64,000 nucleotides of DNA from Geosiphon pyriformis (taxonomy: Eukaryota > Glomeromycota > Glomeromycetes > Archaeosporales > Geosiphonaceae). This document shows positions 35,642 through 47,986 of the stretch, piece by piece (within the stretch, counting starts at the first letter, position 1; each line of letters begins with the position of its first letter). A program made the translations under genes and the position numbers. The stretch is taken from positions 1,225,187 to 1,289,186 of the forward strand of contig JAAOMT010000003.1 of the NCBI GenBank assembly GCA_016748015.1, read 5' to 3'. Below the pieces are notes generated by a model. That model did not search any database. It worked only from the letters and a program-made list of their open reading frames with translations, and was not told the DNA's origin.

Positions 35642-36300
35642 GCGTGGTGGTGAATTGTAAATGAGGTCACAATCATCACAATATTCAAAGTTACTGGGAA
35701 TTAAACAATGGTGACACAGTCTTGTATTTAACTGTGCTAGCTATTGTTCTTGCTCTTTTCTAGTGGGTGCCAAGTTTTGGTAGTGTTCCTGGAACTCTTC
35801 TGGTTCCAGAAAATTTATGACTGGCTCTGCATCTCAATTGAGCTCGATGGGTTCTGGTGGGTTGTTTTTAATTTCTCTGATCTCTTCGGGTGTTGCTCCT
35901 TCTATTTTGCCGATTGTCATTCTCCAAATTTTGTCATCATTATGTAGACAACTGTCTAGTCGCTGCACAGCTTTTCTCCAGGTGGCTTTTATGGGTGTTC
36001 TTTTCTCAATCCAGTTGCTGATGAGGATCATGTATTGACAGAACATATTGCACGTTCTTCTTCTTTCCGGAATGTTGTTCCACATTCCTTTGTTGAGGAG
36101 AGTTTCTCCACAGGCTATATATGGTGTATTATCCTATTTTTCCACTCGTTTTGGTCTTCTAAAACATTCGACATGGCATGTGCGGCAATAGAACTTGGTT
36201 GCCATTTGATATTCTTCATCATTGTCACAGCATGTGCCCATTGATGACAATTTCTTGCCACAATCAATGCATATCAGTTTGGGTCAGCAATAGGTCGATG
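35642..36300 (-). pseudogene. Cysteine-rich module of Ty3-B
   Basis: Cysteine pairs in the same order as in Ty3-A: CIDCGKKL, MGTCC, FYCRTC, then RPKR, CGETL, RTCNMFC, and after a spacer LCHHC...YCDDCDL just before the dUTPase. Stops at about 35740, 35835 and 36137 break it. Conservation of spacing across two diverged families argues that it was a functional part of the polyprotein. Confidence 0.6.
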
Positions 36301-36688
36301 ATTGTTGTTGACTGTAGGTGTATGGGATATAAGTGTTGTTGGCTTGAGTGTTTTCTTCTTCCCTCTTTTTCCCTTTTCTCTTTTCTTCTTTCCACTCCCA
36401 ACTTGATGGTTCTTCCTGTTTGTTGTCGGTCCAGATCAAATCATCTGTTTCTCAGGTCAGTTCCTCTTTTTGCTTTCCCTTAGGGTTGTTATTCTACGAG
36501 AATATTGGTGGTAGTTTGTTATGGTCAGCATCAGCCCAGGAGACTTGGTAAGCTTCCTAGGTAGGTTTTTTTTTCTCCTCCTCCAGTTCGATCAATAGTT
36601 TCTCTCTTGGAGGAGTCTTGAAATGGCCACACGTGGCTGGTACACATATGTGTTGGTCTTGATATGTTAGCTGGAGTTCCTGGGTGTT

Positions 36689-37414
36689 CTAATCTAATGT
36701 CACATTGACTTTGGATAGCCAGTTATTACCAACGAGAGCTTGGTATTGAGTGGCTTTTATCACTAGAACTTTAATGGGAGTCACAATACCATTGACTTTG
36801 AAAGAGAAGTCGTCAATTTTGCTGATTGGAGTTTTGGTCGCTCCATCAGCTGTGATGATTCTGGCACTGGCAGCTCGATCAACTCGGTGACCTAATTGAT
36901 CCATAAGTTGTCGTGTAATGATGTTGCCTGCTGAACTACTGTCAAGAATTAGTTTGATGTGATGGTCATCAATTTTTGCATCAGTGTATATGGTGGTAAT
37001 TGACTTTTCTTCCAGTATGGCTCCACTAAATAATAGCATGTTTGACAGTTCCTTGAGTTTGAATGGGAATATAGCAGCCAAAAACTTGTTTTCAGTGATG
37101 GTAGCAGGTGGAATATTACTGGTGAGTGGTTGTTTTTGGGCAAATGCCGGGTTATTGGTTAAGGCATTTTCTGGAGTGACCAAGAGACTTAAATAGTTCT
37201 GAGAATTCAGGTTTTGGGGATTCTCAGTGCCTGAATTCCATTGATGAGATCCTGTTTGACTGAAGAAGCTGGGAATCAGCTGATAAACTACCATCGATGA
37301 TCTCCAGTTTTGCTGCATGATTCTTGGCCTTTGGACTCCACTGGCCGGTAAGTTTTGTGGTGGGGTCTGAATCATTTGGGGTTGATAGATTGTTGGCAGT
37401 TGTGATTGATACAT
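36689..37414 (-). pseudogene. Aspartic protease of Ty3-B (DSS)
   Basis: The linker contains NIPPATITEN, followed by the protease domain. The active site reads LILDSSSAGN: the Asp-Ser-Gly triad has Ser for Gly (near 36942), one G-to-A change relative to Ty3-A. LVGNNWLSK closes the domain. TAG near 36691 replaces a Trp that Ty3-A retains. Confidence 0.88.
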
Positions 37415-37599
37415 TACCTGTGACTGTGGCTAATAAATTGGGGCTGTTGGTTAATAAATTGGAGCTTGATATACTGGTGGCTGATAAATTGATTGCTGCA
37501 TCATTGGCAGGTAAGTAGTTTAATATTGTGTTGAGTTTGATTAATGATTCAGAGTTGAGATCTGGTGATTGGGGTTTCAATATTGATTTTCCGATCATT

Positions 37600-39378
37600 G
37601 GTTATTTAAATGCTGGTGACAGTCAATTTGGATATGTCCTTGTTTACCACAATAGTGGCAGATATGCATTTCCTGTTGCCATGGTTGATTGGTCGATGAA
37701 GATGGACATAGTTGATTTTGGGCATAATTAGAGTTTCCTTGATTATTGTGTTATTGTGGAGACTGATAAATGGCGTGATTGTCAGCTAAGTATCCTTCCA
37801 ATCTCTTATTAATTGATTCACTAAACTTCTCCAATTTGGAATCCAATTCAGATGATCTGTTCATTACTAGATTAATGGCTTGGGCGTGGTTAGCCTCTGA
37901 CTCAGCAGATTCAAAATCTCTAATGCGTGTGACTGCGTCTTGAAAGGTGCCTGGGTGTAATGGACATATATGTTGCAAGATGCTGCTACGCAGGCCATGG
38001 ATAAACTGGTTGAGTATCTGTGGGACTGTGAAATAGTTGGCGTCAATTGCTTGAATTTGGCGTAGGTTTCAATGGAAGCGTCCCAGGTAAGTGGTAACCA
38101 CTTCAGTTTCTCCTTGTTTTATGGTAGTGAATGTATTAACTAGGCAATTGATGTTGTTATTGTTGCTAAAGTATCTTAGAAATTCCACTTTGAAGGCATT
38201 GAAATCTTGTGGTTTATTAACCAAGCTTTGATATTATGAATCAGCGGTATCCTTGAAAAAGTAGAGAATGGCTTGTATTGCTTGAGCGTCATTTCATCCA
38301 TTAGCTGCGATGGCCTTTTCTACATCATTCAGCATACTTGAGTGTCATCCTCTTCACCAGTAAAGTTGTCAAGTTTTGTGATTGGTGTGTAGGCCATTGG
38401 ATCTAAGTTAGGTGGTTGTGGTGGCTGTTGAAGCAGTTGTTGTTGTACTGGTTGTTGGGGTGGTAATTGAAGTAGCTGTTATATGGATTCAGCTATGAGA
38501 TTAATTGGCAGTTGATTGATGATGATTACTGGAGGTAAGTTTTGCTGATTAATTAATTCGGAGTTTGGATTGTTCTGCCTTTGATGATTCAGAGTTTTGA
38601 TTTCCGAATTTTCTAGATTTAGATTTTGCTGAATTTGAAAATTCGGGGTTTCAACTTCTGGGTTTTTAGTGATTGGGTGCTGGTAAATGAATTCTTGATC
38701 CTCTGATTCTTCTTTCTCTTTTTCTGATTCTGCTGCTTCCCATGGATTAGAGATTCCGAAATCTGGTAAAGACGGTGGTGATCGAAGTCCTAATGGGGTT
38801 GATGATTGTAAATTAAATCTCTCAAAGTATTTACTGTATGATCCTAATAATTCTGTTTTCTTTTGTCTACTTTGGAATGGGAATCGTTCAAATGCTGATG
38901 TCACAGTTGATGGAAATGCATCTGTTGATGATATGTTAATGGCACTTCCAGGTGTATAGTGGTAGGATAAGTTGCTTGGGGATTCAATTCTGTTTTTCTT
39001 CCAAGTAGGTGGCTGTATTTTTCTGGGTGTTACTGCTGGTGTCTGTAGTTTTCCCTTGCCTTTACTAGCGTATATAATTGGATATCTTTGTTGAGTGTGG
39101 TGTTCAATTTCTTTGTTGATCTCAGTGATGATGGATGTGAAATTATGATTTGTTGGCAGATTGGTGTTTTGAATTAACTCCTTATAGAAAGTTTCCCTTG
39201 CTGATTCAGTATTCACTGGTGTTTCTAATAAAGAGGAAATTTTTTTGTTAATATAGAAGTTGAAGGCTGATTTGGCAGATATATGATTGTGGTTTAATCT
39301 CAAATATTGACAATAGTGTTGAAATAAGAATTTTGCAAATCCTAAATGGTTTGCTCCTATATTTTCTGATTCTGCCAC
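37600..39378 (-). pseudogene. Gag region of Ty3-B
   Basis: ATG at 39378 opens a 299-codon N-terminal part (FLFQHYCQYLRL..., then Pro/Ser/Glu-rich). The capsid-like part starts with MAYTPITKLDNFTGEEDD (38400 down), shifts frame near 38340, and continues to 37751. An intact CCHC knuckle (CHYCGKQGHIQIDC) lies at 37619-37660. The part between knuckle and protease is Gln/Asn/Pro-rich with stops. Confidence 0.8.
37619..37660 (-). other. Intact CCHC zinc knuckle of Ty3-B Gag
   Basis: CX2CX4HX4C with all four metal ligands, in contrast to the Tyr-substituted knuckle of Ty3-A. Confidence 0.88.
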
Positions 39379-39422
39379 TTTTGAATGGTATTTGTTGATG
39401 CTGGTTCTCTGTAGAATTATAC

Positions 39423-39440
39423 CTCACAAGGAGCACCAAA
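39423..39440 (-). other. Primer-binding site of Ty3-B
   Basis: Minus strand TTTGGTGCTCCTTGTGAG directly inside the 5' LTR, nearly identical to that of Ty3-A. Confidence 0.65.
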
Positions 39441-40329
39441 TATTACAGGTGATATTTCTGCTGTTAAAGTAAATAACAAACCTGTAACTTGGTGCTCAAA
39501 AGCTACTTCCGGAGATGTGGTTCTGCAAGTGTTGTATCTGAAGGTTTTGATGGAGTCCTTTGTATAATGGACAGAGATTCAATAGTGTCGATAGTAGAGA
39601 TATTTTTCCAAGAGTTTTCCCAATTTCTTTCTCAGCATAGTGGCTGGATTTAGTCTGGTAATCATGCCCTTCTGGTAAGCTATCCGATAATATATAAAAT
39701 CTTACCCTTATTTTTGGGTCTTTTACCAGGCTATCCTTGACGTCAATAACTCAGTGCTTAATTTTTTAATCAATTAGTATACAACAACAAAATCAAAAAG
39801 AAAGAAAATAAAATAAAAAAATTAAAATAAAGAAAATAAAATAATTAAAATAGAGAAAATAAACCAAGGCAATTTGGGATGTTAGTATCTCATCAATAGC
39901 CATGATTAAGAGCTATTGTTCTAGTGTGGTTAAGTATCAATTACTATCAACATGAAGTGTTGATAGTAGAGAGTGGGTTAAGATATGGAATAATTATTTA
40001 TTTAATGATTGGGAACTGGAATATTGCTTAAATTAAATCTAAACTAAGAGGTCTGTCTTTTCAGCTTCTATTCTGCTGCTATATATACATAATTGAGATT
40101 CCTCAATTCCTTGATTCTTCACGACAGGAATCCTGGAATTCCTGGAATCTTACGATTCCTTTGAGAGGAATTCTGGAATCCTGTAATTCCTTGTTGGAGA
40201 ATTCTGAAATTCCTGGAATCCTGCAATTCCTGAGAGGAATTCTGGAATTCCACATTTACTATGCTTACTTCCAATTGGCTAATATCTACTGACTAATAAT
40301 ACTATATTTTCTATATTCTATGAGTAACA
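39441..40329 (-). repeat. 5' LTR of Ty3-B
   Basis: 889 bp. It starts TATTACAG at 39441, against TGTTACAG in the 3' LTR, and ends GTAACA at 40324-40329, where LINE C coding sequence resumes. Confidence 0.93.
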
Positions 40330-40944
40330 CCATGCTGTTTTCTGATGTGAAGATAGATCTGATGATCTCTTCAAATTTTAAAGAGATAGTGGTCCCTCCA
40401 AAACCATTGACTGATGAGAAAATTTTTCTAATGAATTGGGTTTTAGCTGTAGCAGATTTGTTATCTACTACCAAAAAATTAATATCCAAAGTAAAAAACT
40501 TCCTGACTGACACTTCCACTGGGATTTTGATAATTTTTGGATCAATCCACTTTTTTTCAGAGAGATAGACAAATGAGAAAAAAGCACAATATCATTATCA
40601 TCCATAGTAAAATCAGAAGAGTCAAGTGGAGAGCCAAACACTGTACCAGTATTGATACATTTCATCTTGGGAGTGGTTGTAGCTGAACCCAAAAGAGACT
40701 CACCATTTATACCAGTTATGCCAACATTTTCATTATTACCAAACAGACTATTTACATTAAAATACACACTATTACCAAGCCCAAATTTACTTAAAGAGAT
40801 ATCTTTCTCATTACCAGAGTGTTTAACATTTTCAAGAACCACTTTCTTTTTCTGAGTAAAAAAACCACCAACAGGACCATGAAAAGCACTTTTGGACACC
40901 TTTTTTTTTGACATATCACTGCCTAAAGCAGTCTTTAAATTCAT
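40330..40944 (-). pseudogene. ORF1-like region of LINE C, part 1 (N-terminus)
   Basis: The likely start is the ATG at 40944. The first 130 or so codons are Ser/Asn/Lys-rich and lack domains. Near 40500 the frame shifts to the one covered by 40286-40519 (RKFFTLDINFLVVDNKSATAKTQF...), which runs to the insertion edge at 40330 and resumes at 30095. Confidence 0.72.
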
Positions 40945-41058
40945 AACAAAAGGGTTATTATTTAAAGAAATGTTGAAAAAACTAACAAGAAAAAATAAAA
41001 AAACTTCTTTTTTAGAAAATGTGCTTTTTGAGAATTTTTGGAAGTAAAAGAGAAAGAA

Positions 41059-41073
41059 GTTTTTAAAACTAGT
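41059..41073. repeat. Target-site duplication, right copy, LINE C
   Basis: GTTTTTAAAACTAGT, identical over 15 bp to 24017-24031, and directly upstream of the LINE 5' end. Confidence 0.85.
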
Positions 41074-41241
41074 AAAAATAAATTGAAATTTAATATATAA
41101 AACAATTTAATTATATATTAATTAAAATTAATTTTGGTAAACATATTATTATTATTATTTAAATAAAAAAAAACTGTTGTTTATAATTAAATTTAAATTA
41201 GATATTATAATTAATATAATTATTATAAAATTAATATATAT

Positions 41242-42246
41242 TGTTATCTAAGTAAAAAAACTAATTTGAAAGATATTAAAAAAAACATAATTAAAAAATA
41301 TAATAACTTAGAAAAACATAATAATACAAAATAATACATAATAACATATTATAACTTAAGATAATACAAAATAATATACAATAACATAAAATAACTAGTC
41401 ATAATATAAGATAATTAGTTATAGTATAAAAAAATAAAGCAACAACAGAAATAATAAACAATAGCTAATAATAACAACAAATAATTGAAAACAATCTTAT
41501 AAAACTAGAAATATATATAAAAATAAGTGGTTTTAGCAGTAAAAAAAAACAAACAAAAAAACAAACAGATAAAAAATATATTCTTTTATTCATATTTTTT
41601 AAATTTACTTTATTTATATATTTATATTATCTTAAATACAAAAATATTTAAAACCAAAAATCACTTATATATAATCTACAAATTCTATATCTAAACCAAA
41701 TTAATTATTTTCTTGTTTTTGTTTCCAGCCAGATAGCATAGAACTGTTTTGAATAATAATGATTTGGATTAATTGCTTTTAATCATAACAATTAACAATA
41801 CGAATTTTTTTTTTTATTTTTTTTTTATTTTTTTTTATTTTTTATTTTTTTTATTTTTTTTTGTGGAGTGACAATATTGTAAAATTGACTGTTTAAAAAT
41901 AAACTTTGTGATAGCCTGGTAAAAAAAAAAGGCTCTTACTAAAATTGGATATTAATGTTATCTTGTTAGCTTACTAAAAAAACAAAAAAATATTACCAAA
42001 TTCTAATAATTGTATTCAACTAACTTAGAGAAAATAGCTTACATACTTAAATTACAAACAGCCAAAACACTTTTTTGTACCTTATAACCAAAAAACTTTA
42101 TGAATAAAAATTAGGAAAAAATCTTTAAAGACTAATATTATTAACTCATCTTAAGTATTTAAAATAAAAATTCTTTAAGTTCCCTAATTATATTCAAATT
42201 TAAAGCACCAAATATTATCTAATATATTACAATCTTACTTGTAACA
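41242..42246 (+). repeat. Solo LTR of the Ty3-A family (degenerate)
   Basis: Starts TGTTATCTAAG and ends GTAACA. It aligns with the reverse complement of 5209-6301: an ATAA-type decamer array at 41321-41430, the T-rich tract at 41808-41870, GTGGAGTGACAATATTG, and TTGTGATAGCCTGG. No internal coding region follows, so it is likely a recombination product. AT words on both sides (ATATA) could be the target duplication but are low-complexity. Confidence 0.75.
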
Positions 42247-42856
42247 ATATATTAAAAAAACTAATATCTTATTTTTACAAAAAAAATAGATTTTAAATAA
42301 AAAAATGCTTTAAAAAATAACAAAAAAAATTAATTGCTTTAAATTGAAAAAAAAGTTGTTTTTTTGCTTGTTAGTTTTTTGGTTATTTAACCAAATATAA
42401 TTTTATTGTTAATTTATTATTAAACTTTTTATAATAATAATAATTTAATTTTAATTAGTTGCTTAAATTTTTTAAATAAAAAAAACTTCAAAAAAAGTGT
42501 TTTTTGACAATAAAAAATTGCTTTAGCAAAATATTATTTATTTATTTCTATTTTAAAAAAGTTTTTTAAATATTATAACTATTAAAAACAATAAAAAATA
42601 GAGTTTGTTTTTTATTTTTTGCTTTAAATATGATTATAAAAATATATAAAAAAAAGTTTTTAATTTATTATATATAAAAGTATTTTTTTAATATTTTAAC
42701 AAAATATAATCTAATTATTATAATACAATTATAAAATAAATCTTAAATTAAATATAATTTATGTATTTTCTATATGTAATTAATTATTTAAGTTAATTAT
42801 ACAGTAGTTTTATTTGTATTAAATTTAATATAAAGAATCTAAAATTTTTAAAACAC

Positions 42857-43682
42857 TGTTATTCATAGAATATAGGAAGTATATTAGCATATAAATTAGC
42901 CAATTAGAAGTAGTTGTAGTAAATATGGAATTCCAGGATTCCTCTTAAAGGAATTGCAGAATTCCAGGAATTTCAGAATTCTCATACAAAAAATTGCAGG
43001 ATTCCAGAATTCCAGAATTCCTGGTGTGAAGAATTGAGAAATTAAGGAATCTCAATTATGTATATATAGCAGTAGAGTTAGAAGTAGAAAAAACAGATCT
43101 CTCAGTTTAGATTTAATCTAAGTGACCTTCCAATTCACAAATATTAATAAATAATTATTTAATATCTCAATCTACTTTTCACTATTAACACTTCATATTG
43201 ATAGTCTTGAATACTTAACCACATTGAAACAATAGCTCTTGATCATGACTATTGACAAAATACTAACTTGTAAACTGCCTTGGCTTATTTTTTTAATTTT
43301 TTTAATTTTTCTTCTTTATTTTCTTTTATTTTTTTTTGATTTCTTTTTATTACTAACTCGATTAAGAGGATTAACACACAGAGATACTGATGTCAGAATA
43401 TAGCACTGATAAAAGACCCAAAAATAAGGGTAAATACTTGGAATTGAGAATATCTTACGAAAAGGATTACCAGTCATTATATTGAGAAAGAAATTGATGA
43501 AACTGCAGTTTTGGGAAGCTACAGATAAAACTATCAGTTAAATCTCTGTCTATTATACAAAAAACTCTACAACAACATCTTCAGATCAACCTAATCTTCA
43601 GATATTAATACCAGAATATAAATCAAGCACCAAGTTATGGGTTTGTTATTTGATTTGAGACCCCAAATAATCAACTATAACA
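42857..43682 (+). repeat. Solo LTR of the Ty3-B family
   Basis: Starts TGTTATTCATAGAATATAGG and ends near CTATAACA. It matches the reverse complement of 30096-31006, with GGAATTCC-type words at 42929-43020, TATATATA at 43061-43068 and the CACCAAGTTATGGGTTTG block near its end. It is opposite in orientation to Ty3-B. Confidence 0.85.
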
Positions 43683-46060
43683 ACATTATTATTTTTGTAA
43701 AATTATATATATATATAATAATAATAATAATATTTTTATTATATTTTATCTTAAAACTTATTATTTTTTGGCTTAAATTATTAACAATTATTTTAAAAAT
43801 ATCATATTTTTTTTAATTAATAAACTTTTTATTTTATTTTAAAATTTAAAAAAAAAGAACATTTATTAATTTTATAATTAAAAAAATTAAAGTATTAATA
43901 AATTAAATAATAGATTTAATCAACAACTAATTTAAATTTCTGAAAAGCCAACTTAAAATTAATTACAAAATTAATATAAAATTTTGTATTAACAAAATAA
44001 AACTTAAAAATTTTGAAATTACAAACTCAAACAAAACTTTAGAAAAAAAGTAAAAATACTTTGTAATTAGAAACCAAATAGTTTAAATTTTAATATTTAA
44101 AATAATATTAATATTTACTAAATATAATTTTTTTTAATATATTAGTTTTATTAATATTAATATTTAATTAACTTAAAAACCAAATATAATAATTGAATAT
44201 TTTAATTGTTAAAAAAATTAAAAAACCAAAAAATAAAACAAATATAATCACAAATCTAAAAAATTAATTTATTAATATTAAAAATAATATAGTTAAAAAA
44301 ATAAATAAATCACTTAATTTTAAATATATTATAAAAAACAATAATTTTTTTTAATTAAAAAATAAAAAATAAAAATTTTAATATTGCTTTTTATTATTAG
44401 AATTAATTAACAAACAAAACAGTTTTAGTAATTTTAAAATATTTAAAATACATAACAATATATTATTATTGATTAATAAATTTTAAATTAATATAAAAAT
44501 TTTATTAAATATACAACATTATTTACAATAATATTAAAAAAAATATTATACAAAATAACAATATTAAAAGCAAAAAAATAACAAATAACACAAAAAATTT
44601 AACAATTTTTAAAATAATAAAAAATAAAACTTAGCAAGTTAAATTTTAATAATAAAATATAAAAAGATCTAAAATACAACTTTTATACAAAATAACTTAT
44701 AAATTGGAAAACAATCTTAATATGAACCAATTTAATTTTTAAAAAAATACCAAATATTAAAATAAAAACTATTTATTCGGAAAATTTTTTACAATTAATA
44801 AATATTATTAAAAACAATATTATTAAAAAACAAAAAAAAAGAGTTTTTTAGTTTTTATTTAATTAGCTTAATTTTTAAATTAAATAACTTAATAAGCCAA
44901 TTTAATAAAAATATGTATAAAGACATAATTTATTTTATATTGTATTTAAAATTGGTAATAATTAATTAAAAACCAATAAATAATACAACCAAAAATTAAT
45001 TCAAATTAAGATAAGTTAATAATTTTTATTTTTATTATTTAAAATCAACAATTAATTGTCATTTATAATTATAATAAAACTAAGTATTATAATTAGTATT
45101 AATATTATAAAACTAATAAAAAAACCAAAGCATTATTTTTTATAATATTAAAAACATCAGAAAAAAATATTTTAATATTTAAAAAAATTATTATTAAATA
45201 TAACAAAGATTTATAAGATTGTTTTTTGATTAATTTGGTTTTTTTAATTATTTAAACAGTAGTAATAAAAAAAATAAAAAAAAGTAATTTAGTTATTAGC
45301 TTTTTATTAAACATTTTAAAATTTTTAAAAGAAATAGAAATTACATTAAAATTATTTTAAATAAACTTCTTTAAAAAAACTTTTTAAAAAAAAAACTCTT
45401 AATTAAAAAAAAATAGTGTTTTAAAATCAGCAAAAAACCAACTTATTATTACTTTATTTAAAAAATGCTTTTACAAAATATTATTAAGCAATTTTAATAA
45501 TTATAAATGCTTTATTAATAAAAATACTACCAGCTGTTTTAAAAAATAAAGGAATTACAACTTTTTTATTTTTGCTTTAATTGTGATTATAAAAGTATAA
45601 GAGAAAAAAAGTTTTTTATATTATAATACTTTTAAATTTTTATTTTAATATTTATTATTAATGCTAAATTAAAGAAAATGTTTTGCAACGAACAAAATTA
45701 AAAAACCATATAAATTTAGATGATTCTTTATTGATAAATATTTTTAAATTAAATTATTATTTTACTTAGGTTTCTATTACTGATTGGTTAAATTTTTAAT
45801 TTAAAACAAAGATTTGGAAATTAAAAAACCTTTTACTGAAAGACTGAAACTATTTTTAATGAATTTTCCAATTGGTCAAATAAAATCATACAATTAATTT
45901 TAAAACTCTTTAAAACTCTTTAAATCCAAATTAATTAAAATGACAACCACGTATTTTAATTCAATAAGTATAACTTTCAATATGTTATATCCAATAATAA
46001 TAATACTATTTATTATTACTATTATCATCATCTTCATAATTACAAAGATTTTCTGCCAAG
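43683..46060. other. AT desert
   Basis: AT-rich with A-runs; no coding frame or repeat was recognised. GC content rises from about 45650 on, toward gene island 2. Confidence 0.65.
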
Positions 46061-46526
46061 ATGCGCGAGTTTGTTAGGTAGCAAAAAGCCTGGTTGATGA
46101 ATCAAAAGTCCTTGAAACTTCGGAATTAATGATCGTGCGACTACTTATTACTATAATTACGCGAGAAATCCCAAATCTTGAAAGAATTATAAGAAAAATT
46201 AAATGTAGGTATAAAAAGGGCTTGGACAAAACATTATGCCTTTTGATATAAACATTAAGTGGAGGTTTGGGAAAAGAAAAGATGATACAGAACGAATATC
46301 AAAGGGGATAGATGATGGGATTATAAACGATAATTCATGATTCGCGTAATGCTGAATTATAAGGATAATGCTTCGCGGTGAAGTGATGTTAATACTTTAT
46401 GCGTTAGTATACGTATATGGTTATATTGAATGGGTGAAGATGCTAATAATGTATGGCAGACTTTGCACTATGAATCAAATTGGGTTCGCCTTAAGTTGAA
46501 TAATTAACATTCCAGAAATAAACGAT
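46061..46526. other. Region downstream of the SHO1-like gene
   Basis: Moderate-GC sequence with no convincing ORF on either strand; probably the 3' UTR and flank. Confidence 0.5.
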
Positions 46527-47986
46527 TTAAATAATTTGAAGCTGATTTAAGGGTGGAAAGGTATTTTTGAAATTAGGGCATATTTCATAGTTTAGTAAAA
46601 ACAAAATTATTCATATTTCTACTTACATAATTGCTCGGTGCTATTCCTACTGATCCATCAAGCTTCTTCGCTTGCCACCATTTACCCTTATTGTCGACAA
46701 TATCCAGTATTTCTCCTTTAGAAAAAGAAAGTTCGTTTGGATCTTCTGGATTTGCTTGATCTAAATCAAGATAGAAGATATGATTAATCAGGATCGGTTC
46801 AATTTTTGAAATTTAGATGTAAAAATATGAGGGAAACACGTAGAAAATTGGAAACTTTTGGTTTATAAATTCTCTTGGAAGCTATCGTATTATTTGCAAA
46901 CTGAAATCTTTGATGTAAAGTTAAACGCCAAAAGCAACGATTTGCCTGAAAAATCGGGACTTACATTCATATAAAGCTTTGGATTTATAAGCATATTCCG
47001 CATTTGGTGAGACAATCACTTGACTCATGTGGTGTTCTAGTTGAGGTAAAGCCATCGCAAGGTTTGAATTGGTGGGACCACCCTTGGTCTCATTCTGGTG
47101 GGGATTTGAGGTATTTTTATTGATAGAAATTGCGCTAACACTATTGTGTACGAAAGACCCTTCCTCGCTTCCGAATAAAAATACCCAGAATAACTATAGA
47201 AAATTTAAATTTTAGCAAACATAAAGAAAAATATCAAATATCTATTTGGTCGATACCTACTTGGACTATTGTTAAGAAGATAAAGCCGGCCCCAAGCGCT
47301 TGTGATGGAGCTGTATACCAATATATATTGTTGTGAACTTGGGAACATCCCAAGCTTATACCAACACCTAACAGTGTCAAAATCTGTAATTATGATGAGT
47401 GGTCATGGAGCTAATAATGTCTTTTTGGAAAGTTTAGGAATATCACTCTATTTTAACCTTAATGAAAATTCATAAGCTTATGTAAGGTACTGTATTAGAC
47501 GGCCAGTATGAGTTTCCTTTGTTACTTTGTCCTCCCCATAAATATATTTTTATACAAAAGGGCACAAAATATTCCTTCACATGTATTGGGCTCATAATCG
47601 CTTAAAATAAATAAAAAAAGGATACAGCCAGTCGATAGTATCGAATGCTGTCGGTGCCAACCGCAAGAAATATACCGGCCAGGATAAAGAAATCAAAAAG
47701 TATAACAAACCATATCAACTGCGGAGCGAACATCCGACCGCTTCCAATTATCGCAGCCAAAAATGCGATAAACCAGCCAATCTATTGAAAAAAATAGTTC
47801 TTTGAGTAGGCAGAAATGTGTACAATAACGTCCACTAAAAAAGGTCTAACCCTGTGAACATAAATGAAAAGTTTGCGGTAGAGCGAGAAAACCTTAGTCT
47901 CGAAGGTAAATACATACAACTGACAGTCCAAAAGACCCCAAAAACGTTGGATTTCCGACCACATTAGTAAAGTCAAACGACGCCAT
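46527..47986 (-). CDS. SHO1: Sho1-type osmosensor: four-TM plus SH3 membrane protein
   Basis: Six exons on minus: 47918-47986, 47626-47781, 47261-47383, 46965-47193, 46627-46760, 46527-46541, giving 241 residues, all junctions in phase. Exons 1-4 encode hydrophobic segments ([30 protein letters not shown], a segment in [12 protein letters not shown], and [21 protein letters not shown]), consistent with four helices. A polar linker follows, then a C-terminal SH3 domain: [37 protein letters not shown]. In yeast Sho1 the SH3 binds Pbs2 and feeds the HOG MAP-kinase pathway at the plasma membrane. The last exon (46527-46541) encodes only LQII and the stop; without it the frame would run on to another stop, so this end is inferred from the Sho1 C-terminus. 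Confidence 0.9.

Larger units (their letters stand above)
30096..40329 (-). mobile_element. Ty3/gypsy-type LTR retrotransposon 'Ty3-B' (complete structure, inactivated)
   Basis: A 10,234-bp element on minus with 3' LTR 30096-31006 and 5' LTR 39441-40329, a primer-binding site, a polypurine tract, and the order Gag, zinc knuckle, protease, Cys-rich module, dUTPase, RT, RNase H, integrase, extra ORF. LTR ends are TGTTAC...GTAACA at the outer left. Protease, RT and integrase have each lost a key residue. It is nested in LINE C. The flanks suggest a 4-bp target duplication that has diverged (ATGG/ATAA on minus); I cannot prove this. Confidence 0.93.
24032..41058 (-). mobile_element. LINE copy C (near full-length), split by Ty3-B
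   Basis: A non-LTR retrotransposon on minus, about 6.8 kb after subtracting the 10.2-kb nested Ty3-B. Order from 41058 down: 5' leader, ORF1-like part with an RRM-like fold and CCHC knuckle, AP-type endonuclease, reverse transcriptase, RNase H, a C-terminal CCHC segment, 3' UTR and an AT-rich tail. Identical 15-bp duplications flank it. Many stops and shifts make it inactive. The endonuclease plus RNase H layout recalls Tad- or I-like clades; I did not place it formally. Confidence 0.9.

Noticed and set aside
37224-37598. A 124-codon minus-strand frame in Ty3-B with a balanced composition.
   Set aside because: It overlaps the Gag-to-protease linker in another frame; the parallel frame (36689-37414 and upstream) matches Ty3-A, so this is a shadow.
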